Source: Pricia mediterranea (GTDB taxonomy: Bacteria > Bacteroidota > Bacteroidia > Flavobacteriales > Flavobacteriaceae). From it: a DNA stretch of 64,000 nt. The stretch is taken from positions 1 to 64,000 of the forward strand of contig NZ_JAVTTP010000002.1 in NCBI RefSeq assembly GCF_032248455.1, given 5' to 3'. The notes beneath the pieces were generated by a model. The model was not told where the DNA came from. It worked only from the letters and a program-made list of their open reading frames with translations, and made no database searches. This document shows, piece by piece, positions 45,085 through 52,856 of the stretch; position 1 is the stretch's first letter, and each line of letters opens with the position of its first letter. Made by a program: the position numbers and the translations under genes.

Positions 45085-46284
45085 ATGAAATCAAAACAAT
45101 TAGCGCTTATCGGGTTAATAGGCCTGTCTCTCGTGGGATGTTTCGAAAAAGAAACTCCGACACAAAAGAAAATCGTGGTTACCAACCCCATGGATGTCGA
45201 TCGGGAGTTTGAGACGGTATCCGTCTCTCTTGATTCCCTTTATTTGGACGAAACCGATGTTACGGAAGGAAGTATCGTTATCATTGACGATGCCACTAAG
45301 GAGCAAATTATCAGCCAGACCATTGATTCCGACGGGGACGGCACGGACGATACCGTCCTTTTTCAGCCTAAGATCCAGGCGAAGTCCGAAATGTCCTTTT
45401 CCGCATCCCGTAGCGATTCCACCACCACGGCCTCCAACGATACCGTTCCGAGGGTCTATTCCCGTTTCGTACCCGAACGTACCGATGACTATGCCTGGGA
45501 GAATAATCGGGTCGCGTTCAGAACCTATGGTCCAACTGCTCAACATATGATCGAGAACGACGTCAAAGGGGGTACGTTGTCCAGCGGCATCGATGCCTGG
45601 TTAAAGCGGGTCGATTATCCCATTATCAACAAATGGTACTATAAGGAAACCGAAACCGAAGGCACCTATCATGAAGATACCGGAGAAGGGCTGGACAACT
45701 TCCACGTCGGAAGCAGTAGGGGAGTAGGGGGCATAGCCGTTAAGGATGACGGTACCTACCACATTTCCAAGAATTTCACGGAATGGAAACGTTTGTACAA
45801 TGGACCGATCCGGACCAGCTTCGTGCTGACCTATGCGGCTTGGGATGCCAACGGAGCAGAGATATCCGAAGAAAAACATATTTCATTGGATTGTGGTAGC
45901 AACCTTTCAAGATTCGAGATTGCCATTGATGGCACCGACACGATTTCCGCCGGCATCACCTTGCACGACAACGAAGGCACCACCGAAGCGAATAAAGAAC
46001 AGGGGTGGATCAGCTATTGGGAAGCTATCGAAGATTCAGAAATAGGGATGGGCATTGTGGTACCGGGCGGACAAATGGTAGGTCATGAAAAATACGAGAC
46101 CGATCAAAAGGACCGGAGCAATCTGTATGCCCATATTCAATTGAACGAGGATGGCAAAGCTGTTTACTACGCCGGTTTCGGTTGGAAAAAGAGCGGACAG
46201 TATATGAACCGAACCGAGTGGGAAAAGTATTTGGAGCGATATGCGGAAAAATTGAAGCACCCGTTGGTGGTCGAAATGCGGTGA
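45085..46284 (+). CDS. DUF4861 family lipoprotein
   Basis: Exported lipoprotein with signal LIGLIGLSLVGC. The ATG at 45085 was chosen because it gives a normal signal peptide; an upstream ATG (45058) would add nine residues. The DUF4861 core covers most of the protein, with NRVAFRTYGP, the conserved EGLDNFHVGSSRGVGGIAV and FGWKKSGQYMNRTEWEKYL. The family is common in polysaccharide loci of marine Bacteroidota next to uronate genes, and its exact activity was not known to me. Here it directly follows kduI (51 bases), supporting a role in uronate-containing polysaccharide use. Confidence 0.88.
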   Translation: MKSKQLALIGLIGLSLVGCFEKETPTQKKIVVTNPMDVDREFETVSVSLDSLYLDETDVTEGSIVIIDDATKEQIISQTIDSDGDGTDDTVLFQPKIQAKSEMSFSASRSDSTTTASNDTVPRVYSRFVPERTDDYAWENNRVAFRTYGPTAQHMIENDVKGGTLSSGIDAWLKRVDYPIINKWYYKETETEGTYHEDTGEGLDNFHVGSSRGVGGIAVKDDGTYHISKNFTEWKRLYNGPIRTSFVLTYAAWDANGAEISEEKHISLDCGSNLSRFEIAIDGTDTISAGITLHDNEGTTEANKEQGWISYWEAIEDSEIGMGIVVPGGQMVGHEKYETDQKDRSNLYAHIQLNEDGKAVYYAGFGWKKSGQYMNRTEWEKYLERYAEKLKHPLVVEMR

Positions 46285-46350
46285 TTAGAGCAAAGCAAAA
46301 CCTTAAGCTGCCGAACTATCTAATAGGACCAATTGCTTACGTATAGCCTA

Positions 46351-46461
46351 TATGTCCGTTCGAGCCTGCCTGACGGCCGGCAGACGCAGTCGAGAACCTA
46401 ACCCGGCAAGCACCCGTTAGGTCTTGACTGTACCTGCCTGCTAGCGAGACATGCTCGACCG
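46351..46461. repeat. Palindromic dispersed element between convergent genes
   Basis: The left arm CGTTCGAGCCTGCCTG...GCAGTCGAGAACC is mirrored, with differences, by the right arm GGTCTTGACTG...CGAGACATGCTCGACCGG. Fragments of the same words occur near 5105-5155 and 22120-22140. It fills most of the 225-base gap between the DUF4861 gene and rpiA. Confidence 0.6.
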
Positions 46462-46509
46462 GAATGATTTCCAACGAGATAGATTGAAAGATTTTCAGCT
46501 AAAGAAGAG

Positions 46510-47235
46510 TCACTTCTCAAAAATAACGGTATCCTCACCCTTTCCCATAATAATAACATCAGTGGTGTCTAAAAAGAGTCCCGTTTCGACCACCCCGGGA
46601 ATTTGTATGAGTCTATGATTCAAGGCTACTAAATCGTTTTGCTCAAAAACATCGATGTCCACAATGTAGTTCTGTTCATCGGTCCTGTAAACATCATCCC
46701 CTTTTTTTCGAAGTACGGGGCTTAATCCCATGCCGTCGAGTTCCGTCATGATGTTCTTGGTGGCGAAAGGAATGGTTTCTAATGGAAGCTTGAATTTTCC
46801 CAAGCGTTCCACTTGTTTTCCTGAGTCGGCGATTACAATGTTGAATTTGGAATTGTGGGCCACTATCTTTTCCCGTAAATGCGCGCCGCCGCCGCCTTTG
46901 ATCAACTGTAATTTGGCATCGAATTCATCGGCGCCATCGATATTTACGTCCAGCGTTCCCGCTTCCTCCAAGGTCAAAAGCTGAATACCGGCATTTTGGG
47001 CAAGCTCAGCCGTCTCATCCGAGGAAGGTACTGCTTTGATGGTAAGTCCTCCGTCCGCAACTTTTTTCCCCAATTCCCTGATCATATGCGCGGCTGTAGA
47101 ACCCGAACCCAGTCCGACCAGCATACCATCCCTTATCCAATCTAGCGATTTGGCGGCCGCCGCTTTCTTCTCGATATCCGCATCCATTATCCTTGGTTTA
47201 GGCAATTGGTCCGTTCGCAATAGCGAGGGACTCAT
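46510..47235 (-). CDS. rpiA: Ribose-5-phosphate isomerase A
   Basis: Interconverts ribose-5-phosphate and ribulose-5-phosphate. Signature blocks are LVGLGSGSTAAHMIRELG, NVDGADEFDAKLQLIKGGGGAH with the catalytic region and ADSGKQVERLGKFKLPLET. The ATG at 47235 overlaps the stop of the upstream small gene (ATGA) and gives 241 residues. An internal ATG at 47187 gives 225 residues, nearer to the E. coli 219; either could be used. Confidence 0.94.
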   Translation of the reverse strand: MSPSLLRTDQLPKPRIMDADIEKKAAAAKSLDWIRDGMLVGLGSGSTAAHMIRELGKKVADGGLTIKAVPSSDETAELAQNAGIQLLTLEEAGTLDVNIDGADEFDAKLQLIKGGGGAHLREKIVAHNSKFNIVIADSGKQVERLGKFKLPLETIPFATKNIMTELDGMGLSPVLRKKGDDVYRTDEQNYIVDIDVFEQNDLVALNHRLIQIPGVVETGLFLDTTDVIIMGKGEDTVIFEK

Positions 47236-47405
47236 ATAGAAGTAGAAGCATTGTGCTTTGTCATAAGCTCACGGTATTTTTCAAGATCTTCTTTGGAGTG
47301 ATTGCCATAATCATCGATAATGGCGTGCTGGATATTATTTGCCTTGAGGAAGATGGCGATACGTTCCAATTTTTCTGGAGTACCCTTGATTTCGATCTTT
47401 GCCAT
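47232..47405 (-). CDS. Small conserved-looking protein upstream of rpiA (57 aa)
   Basis: 58 codons from ATG 47405. The product is soluble and charged, starting MAKIEIKGTPEKLERIAIFL and continuing with HAIIDDYGNHSKEDLEKY, a mix of beta-strand and helix suggestive of a compact domain. Its TGA overlaps the first possible ATG of rpiA, so the two may be translationally coupled. No function recognised. Confidence 0.6.
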   Translation of the reverse strand: MAKIEIKGTPEKLERIAIFLKANNIQHAIIDDYGNHSKEDLEKYRELMTKHNASTSI

Positions 47406-47436
47406 GACAGAAAAGTTAAGTTTGACGCAGGAATTG

Positions 47437-47507
47437 AGGCATCGAATGGATTCGAACCATTATAAAGGCTCTTGCGGAGCCTCGCCTAGCCGTTCAGCCA
47501 CGATGCC
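47437..47507 (-). tRNA. tRNA-Cys (GCA)
   Basis: 71-base cloverleaf read on the minus strand. The acceptor stem GGCATCG/CGATGCC is perfect, followed by T at position 73, the discriminator base of tRNA-Cys. The T arm AATGG-TTCGAAT-CCATT is intact. The anticodon stem AGGCT/AGCCT encloses CCGCAAG, giving anticodon GCA. The base before the anticodon (33) is C where U is near-universal. CCA is not encoded. It lies 18 bases after the rhamnose-operon permease stop and just upstream of the small gene before rpiA. Confidence 0.9.
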
Positions 47508-47525
47508 TTGTTTGAAGCTCCAAAA

Positions 47526-48968
47526 TTAAACTTTATTTTGGAAAGCCTTATACCGAAAGCTGCTTTTCTGCATCGCCATACTGAAAACCAAAAACAAAAT
47601 CCCGCACAAAAGCCAAGCCGGCAGCGTCACGAACGAAAGAAAGACATCGAATTGTATAGAGATAAAATAGAACAGTCCGAAGCTGATGGCCCAAGCCAAC
47701 AGGACCGATTTGTTGAATTTCAGATTGGCTATTTCAGCATAATCCTGTACAATGCCCACTTGCCTGTGAAAGAAATGTTCAAAAACGATGACGGCGCCTA
47801 CCGGGGCCAGTATAAATCCGTAAAGCGCAACAAAATCCAATAGTTTCATAGCAAAAGCGGGGAAAAGCCCGGCCAAGGTCGCGATGCTACCCGCCAAAAT
47901 GGTCACCCAAAATGTCGATGCTTTGGGAATTATGGCCTGAAAAGCCAGTCCCGCCCTGTAAATGGTGGGGTTGGCCGTGGTCCATCCAGCGAGTACTACG
48001 GCAATAATTCCAAAGAACCCTATCGTATTGTACGCCAATGGCCCTGGGGCCACGGTCGGGGCCTCACCTTGTGACAAAAGTGCCTGGGCCTCGGGGGTCC
48101 TGATGTAAACGGCATAGATAAGGGCGGCGGCTATCCAAGCCATATAATGCCCTACATACATTCCTGCTGCCGTGGTCCATCCGGAACTTGGTTTTTCCGC
48201 AAATCGGAATACCGAGAGATCCGACATACCGATATGCATGGCGGCATTGGCGAACCAGGACCAGAAAAACACATGCCAGAAGGTATATTTTATCTGTCCG
48301 GGAAACGGGTCGCCGCCTTCGCCCCATATATTCCAAAACTCTGAAAAACTGCCTACCCCCAATTGTTGCAAGGCCACGATACCGCAGGCCAAAAAAGCGA
48401 GTACGATTACCGGCGACATCCAGTTGGCCGCCTTGGAGACCGTTTCGTATCCTTTGGAGGCAATCAACGAAATGACTGCGCCTATCACCAGTACTACAAT
48501 CACCCAGGTAATACCGTTGGGCATAGTATCCGTGAGTTTGGGCATTTCCATATCAAAGGGAATTCCAACGGCCGTAGCGGAAACCGTAATCATAGCACCG
48601 GCCAGAAAACAGAACAGCACGCCATTGGCCAAATTATAGCCTATGACCAATTTTTTTCCGCAGATTTTTTCCAGATGATAATAGAGGGTCAGCCTTCTTT
48701 TGACTGCAATTTCGGCCGTTAAAAACCGCCAGCTTAAAACGGCCATAAGGTTGCCCAGCAAAAGGCCGATAATCAGGTCAAAAGCACTAACGCCGGTGGT
48801 AAGAAATAACGGACCGATGACAAACTCCGTACCTGCGGCGTGTTCCCCTGCGTACATCCCTAAGAAGCTTTTCCAGCTTTTCAGTCGCGAAGCGGGTACG
48901 GGTTCGCGTTCGAATTCCCCGCCCGCGATTTCCTCGATCAGTTCTTCTTCGTGTCGGCCTTGGCTCAT
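47526..48968 (-). CDS. Purine/cytosine permease-like transporter in the rhamnose operon
   Basis: 480 residues with about 12 transmembrane segments and the NCS1-type pattern: WKSFLGMYAGEHAAGTEFVIG at the first helix, WFANAAMHIGMSDLSVFRFA centrally and AGWTTANPTIYRAGLAFQ. NCS1 proteins import nucleobases, allantoin or hydantoins with Na+ or H+. Here the gene ends an operon whose other members degrade L-rhamnose, ten bases after the FMN oxidoreductase gene. Inference: it may import L-rhamnose or a product, or its family name is misleading. Directly followed by tRNA-Cys. Confidence 0.82.
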   Translation of the reverse strand: MSQGRHEEELIEEIAGGEFEREPVPASRLKSWKSFLGMYAGEHAAGTEFVIGPLFLTTGVSAFDLIIGLLLGNLMAVLSWRFLTAEIAVKRRLTLYYHLEKICGKKLVIGYNLANGVLFCFLAGAMITVSATAVGIPFDMEMPKLTDTMPNGITWVIVVLVIGAVISLIASKGYETVSKAANWMSPVIVLAFLACGIVALQQLGVGSFSEFWNIWGEGGDPFPGQIKYTFWHVFFWSWFANAAMHIGMSDLSVFRFAEKPSSGWTTAAGMYVGHYMAWIAAALIYAVYIRTPEAQALLSQGEAPTVAPGPLAYNTIGFFGIIAVVLAGWTTANPTIYRAGLAFQAIIPKASTFWVTILAGSIATLAGLFPAFAMKLLDFVALYGFILAPVGAVIVFEHFFHRQVGIVQDYAEIANLKFNKSVLLAWAISFGLFYFISIQFDVFLSFVTLPAWLLCGILFLVFSMAMQKSSFRYKAFQNKV

Positions 48969-48978
48969 AATGGTTGGT

Positions 48979-50139
48979 CTAGCTGGGTTGATCAGTTATC
49001 AAGTGTTTGGGTAGATCCTCGACCCGTTCGCAACAAAGCTGGTCCATTACCTGCTTGAACTGGGTCTTTAATATGGATATGGTGTGGTCTCCCCCCTTAT
49101 TGCCCAAGGCAGCCGCTCCGTACATAAAGGAGCGGCCCATAAAGGTAAATTTGGCACCGCAGGCCATGGCTCTCGCGATGTCTGGACCGGATCGCAGCCC
49201 GCTGTCCATCATGATCTCGATCTGGTCGCTGTATTTGGCTACGATTTCCTGCATGGAGCGAAGGGTGGACTGCGCCGCATCCAGCTGCCTTCCGCCGTGG
49301 TTGGAAACGATAATGCCATCAAACCCCATCCGGATAGCATCCTCGGTATCCCGTTCCGATGCCACCCCCTTTAAAACCAGTTTCCCTTTCCACTTATCGC
49401 GGATCGGTTTTATCCTTTCCTCGTTCAGGCGACCGGAAAAGGTCTGGTCCATAAAGGCTCCCAATTGTTTGAGGTTAAGGCCTTCGGGCGTATAGGGCTT
49501 TAAGGTTTCGAAAGTGGGTTGTCCGTATTTCAAGGTGTTTAACGCCCAGGTCGGTTTGCCCAAAATTTGTAAAATATTTGCAACGGACATCTTTGGGGGC
49601 AGCGCCAGTCCGTTTTTAAAGTCCCTCGGCCTATACCCAAATGTAGGCACGTCGCAGAGCAGCACCAGCACTGGGCATCTGGCCGCCTCGGCACGATCGA
49701 GAATATCATCCCGAACGGCGTCTTCTACAGGATTATAGAGCTGAAACCAAGCCTTTCCCTCGGTCAATTCGCTAGCCTTTTCAATATCCATCGTTGTAAC
49801 GGTACTCAAAATAAAAGGTACATTGTGCTTATGGGCGGCCTTGGCCAAAATGGCAGGGGAATTGGGCCACATCAAGCCTTGGAGTCCCACTGGCGCTATT
49901 CCAAAAGGTGCATCGAACTCCATGCCCAATACCTTGGTCTTGGTAGAACTTACCCCCTTGTTTCTTAGATATCGCGGCTGTAGTTGAACTTCACGTATTT
50001 CAGAGGTATTTCGGGTTATGCTTACATCTTCGTTGCAACCCCCGTCCAAATACTCGAAGGCAAACCGGGGCACTCGCTTTTTCGCTTTGTTTCTTAAATC
50101 GTTTACAGAGGGGTAATCGGTATTGAAATCCATGGGCAT
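48979..50139 (-). CDS. FMN-dependent alpha-hydroxy-acid oxidoreductase (lactate dehydrogenase-like)
   Basis: 386-residue TIM-barrel flavoprotein of the LldD/glycolate-oxidase family, oxidising L-2-hydroxy acids. Visible are RVPRFAFEYLDGGCNED at the start, PFGIAPVGLQGLMWPN, and the active-site SNHGGRQLDAAQSTL with its catalytic histidine-arginine pair. Its position after the rhamnose aldolase/dehydrogenase and kinase fits oxidation of L-lactate (from L-lactaldehyde) to pyruvate. No membrane segment is visible, unlike some LldD. Confidence 0.9.
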   Translation of the reverse strand: MPMDFNTDYPSVNDLRNKAKKRVPRFAFEYLDGGCNEDVSITRNTSEIREVQLQPRYLRNKGVSSTKTKVLGMEFDAPFGIAPVGLQGLMWPNSPAILAKAAHKHNVPFILSTVTTMDIEKASELTEGKAWFQLYNPVEDAVRDDILDRAEAARCPVLVLLCDVPTFGYRPRDFKNGLALPPKMSVANILQILGKPTWALNTLKYGQPTFETLKPYTPEGLNLKQLGAFMDQTFSGRLNEERIKPIRDKWKGKLVLKGVASERDTEDAIRMGFDGIIVSNHGGRQLDAAQSTLRSMQEIVAKYSDQIEIMMDSGLRSGPDIARAMACGAKFTFMGRSFMYGAAALGNKGGDHTISILKTQFKQVMDQLCCERVEDLPKHLITDQPS

Positions 50140-50182
50140 GTGAATCTTTATTTAGGGGGTTAGGATGATTGGCACGTGTTTT

Positions 50183-51523
50183 TTAGAAAATGATTTTTTT
50201 CAGGAATTTGGAATTGAACTCCGTATCGGAGATCGCGATTGCTGCGCCTAAGGCGGAGCCTAATGAGGAGTTCGTGGTACGCAGTTCCATATTCCTTAGG
50301 TAATGGGAGAGCAATTTAATATAAACATCGTTATCACTGAAACCACCGTCGATATATAATTTTTCGATTTGATTATCACCAGCCGTGATTTTGATACTTT
50401 CCACTTGAAGCAATACCAGTTCGATCATCAATTGGTGATAGGCATGTTCAAAGCGGTCATACGGAATCTTAGTTTTATCGGGTTCGTTTTTTCCGGAAAT
50501 ACTAATCCATTTGAACATAGGTTCAAAATATTTGTCGATCTCGAAGAAGGTTTCCTGATTGAATCTCACTGTTTTGTGATAATCTTCCGATACGTTAAAA
50601 TGTGCGGCCAGGGCTTTTACCTGAAGTTTGTATTCATTCCCTAAAAACAACCGCGATACCTTAACGGGGCTGCCATCGATGCGCATGTTAAAGAGGCTCC
50701 CGTTGCGAATATCCTCCAAAGTCAACATTCCTTGGGTAAACGGATTGATGGCAATGCTCCATGTTCCTGTCGATACAAGCAAAAAATGATCTGTAGTATT
50801 TTGAACATAGCGCAGTAGGGCGGACGAGCTGTCATGGATACCAGGACCTATTTGAACGATTTTATCCTTATATTTTTTAGGGATAGTTTTATCGGTGGCG
50901 ACAATCGGGGGCAATACTTTGTCGATTTCTTCTTGAAAGACCCATTCATGATAGTTGTTTTTCTCATAGTTCCATAGGATGGTATGGCAGCCAATACTCG
51001 TATGCTCACTGGCTGGGACCCCTGTAAACAGGTAGCTGAGGTATTGGGGCAGGTGCAACGAACATTTTATTTTTCTGAAAGTTTCCGGTTGGGTAATCTT
51101 CAGCCAATACATCTGCATGCCGGTATTCAACATGCCGGATCTGGGCGAACCCGTAACTCTCGCAAACTCGTGTTCCGGACCGTATTTTTCATAGAAAGCA
51201 TCATAAACCTCCTCTTTCATCGGCTTCATATAGTTGTAAAGCGGGGTAAGTACTTTGCCGTTTTCATCAATATGTACCAAACTGGCACCGTAACACGAAA
51301 AATTTAAGGAAACAATATCGAATTCAGGAGCGTCGAGCATACGATCAAAGACTTCTTTGACCCACTTTTCAAGACCTTCCAAATCTTCTGTGGGATAGCC
51401 ATCTTCATCGGTAATTTCCTCAAAACGGATGTATTCCCGATATACCTCATTAAAGTCTGCATCAAAAAGAAAGAACTTTTTGTTGGTCCTGCCAATATCG
51501 AACACGGCCGTTACCTCTTTCAT
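50183..51523 (-). CDS. FGGY-family carbohydrate kinase (rhamnulokinase role)
   Basis: 446 residues. The ATP-binding start is EVTAVFDIGRTNKKFFLFD, with the later block LLVSTGTWSIAINPF and the C-terminal LYIDGGFSDNDVYIKLLSHY. It lies 15 bases after the rhamnose isomerase gene, so phosphorylation of L-rhamnulose is the likely role. It is not a close match to the E. coli RhaB in the motifs I can see, and other ketose kinases of the FGGY family cannot be excluded from sequence alone. Confidence 0.85.
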   Translation of the reverse strand: MKEVTAVFDIGRTNKKFFLFDADFNEVYREYIRFEEITDEDGYPTEDLEGLEKWVKEVFDRMLDAPEFDIVSLNFSCYGASLVHIDENGKVLTPLYNYMKPMKEEVYDAFYEKYGPEHEFARVTGSPRSGMLNTGMQMYWLKITQPETFRKIKCSLHLPQYLSYLFTGVPASEHTSIGCHTILWNYEKNNYHEWVFQEEIDKVLPPIVATDKTIPKKYKDKIVQIGPGIHDSSSALLRYVQNTTDHFLLVSTGTWSIAINPFTQGMLTLEDIRNGSLFNMRIDGSPVKVSRLFLGNEYKLQVKALAAHFNVSEDYHKTVRFNQETFFEIDKYFEPMFKWISISGKNEPDKTKIPYDRFEHAYHQLMIELVLLQVESIKITAGDNQIEKLYIDGGFSDNDVYIKLLSHYLRNMELRTTNSSLGSALGAAIAISDTEFNSKFLKKIIF

Positions 51524-51538
51524 TGTTGAGTTATTCGG

Positions 51539-52819
51539 TTAAAGACCCGATGCGACTGAATCCATACCTCGCTCATCGATTAATCTTTTTCTTACCTGCA
51601 GCGAACGATAGGCTTTGATCGGATGCAACGCCCCGCCGTGCTGCAACCGCGATTTTTCCAACAAGGGCCGTACATCGGTGCGGTAGGCCTCCTGAAGGAT
51701 TTCTTGACACATGGCCACATCATGGTCTTGCTGTGCGTCGTTCAGCAGTTTCTGATCGACAAGCAAGGCTTTGGCGTAAGCTTCCTGAATCGCCTCCAAC
51801 GATTGTATGATATCTTCCAAGGGATCCTTGATATTATGGCTAGCATCGATCATCCAGGCAGGGTAGGGGTTTTGCGGATTGTTTTCCATACCATATACCA
51901 AGGCGTTGAAAATCAAGAAAAGCGCATAGGGCTTGATGCTGCCCACCGTCAGGTCGTCATCGCCGTATTTGCTGTCGTTAAAATGGAATCCGCCCAACTT
52001 GCCCTTCAACATCAAGGTCGAAACAATTTGTTCAATATTCGTATTGGGCAAATGATGGCCGAGATCCACTAAAGTAAAGGCCTTTTCGCCACATTCGTTC
52101 GCCAACATAAAAGAAGTGCCCCAATCTTGAATGACCGTACTGTAGAAGTTGGGTTCGTAGGGCTTATACTCGATAAACAATCTCCAATCTCCCGGAAGGG
52201 TTATGTAAATTTCCCGTAAACTTTTTTGGGTTTGGTTCAAGGCAGTCTGGAAATTGGTCTGACCCGGAAAAGAGGCACCGTCCGCCAACCAAACGGTCAG
52301 GCTTTTGGAACCTAGCTCATTTCCGATCTCGATGACCTTCTTGTTATGTTCCACCGCGTGTTGCCGAACCGCTTCATCAGTATGGCTCAAGGAACCGTAT
52401 CGATAGCTTACCGCGGCATTTTTCGGGTCTTGAAAGGTGTTGGAGTTTACCGCGTCGAAAACTATACTGTGGGATGCGGCCAATTGCTTGATGGCCTTAT
52501 AATCCTCGGGTAGGTCCCATGGAATATGTAACGAAATGGCCCCTGCCGTTTGGGTCAGGGCATGTATAGCACCTACATCATCGATTTTTTCTTTCAAGGT
52601 TCTGGGCTCGCCCTGGAAACCGAAACGCCCAAAGCGTGTACCGCCGGCACCCAAGGCCCAACTGGGAATGGCGACTTGAAAATCGGCCAGTTTTTGGACT
52701 ACGTCGTCGACCTCGATGCCTTTTTGGGTCAATCGGTTCGCGATATAACCGAAGCTTGCCCTATGGGAGTCGAGTGACTTTTGGTTGGTATCTTCTATGT
52801 GTTGTTTGTCTATCTTCAT
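51539..52819 (-). CDS. rhaI: L-rhamnose isomerase (RhaI-type sugar isomerase)
   Basis: TIM-barrel metal-dependent isomerase converting L-rhamnose to L-rhamnulose. The ATG at 52819 starts MKIDKQHIEDTNQKSL, the expected N-terminus; a 23-residue upstream extension is rejected. Key blocks are FQVAIPSWALGAGGTRFGRF, IGNELGSKSLTVWLADG, FIEYKPYEP, DLGHHLPNTNIE and GGFHFNDSKYGDDDL with metal-binding H/D residues. 426 residues matches the Pseudomonas-type RhaI and not E. coli RhaA. 37 bases after the aldolase gene. Confidence 0.9.
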   Translation of the reverse strand: MKIDKQHIEDTNQKSLDSHRASFGYIANRLTQKGIEVDDVVQKLADFQVAIPSWALGAGGTRFGRFGFQGEPRTLKEKIDDVGAIHALTQTAGAISLHIPWDLPEDYKAIKQLAASHSIVFDAVNSNTFQDPKNAAVSYRYGSLSHTDEAVRQHAVEHNKKVIEIGNELGSKSLTVWLADGASFPGQTNFQTALNQTQKSLREIYITLPGDWRLFIEYKPYEPNFYSTVIQDWGTSFMLANECGEKAFTLVDLGHHLPNTNIEQIVSTLMLKGKLGGFHFNDSKYGDDDLTVGSIKPYALFLIFNALVYGMENNPQNPYPAWMIDASHNIKDPLEDIIQSLEAIQEAYAKALLVDQKLLNDAQQDHDVAMCQEILQEAYRTDVRPLLEKSRLQHGGALHPIKAYRSLQVRKRLIDERGMDSVASGL

Positions 52820-52856
52820 ATTCAGTCGATCTGTTATATCTTGGAGGTCAAATCTA

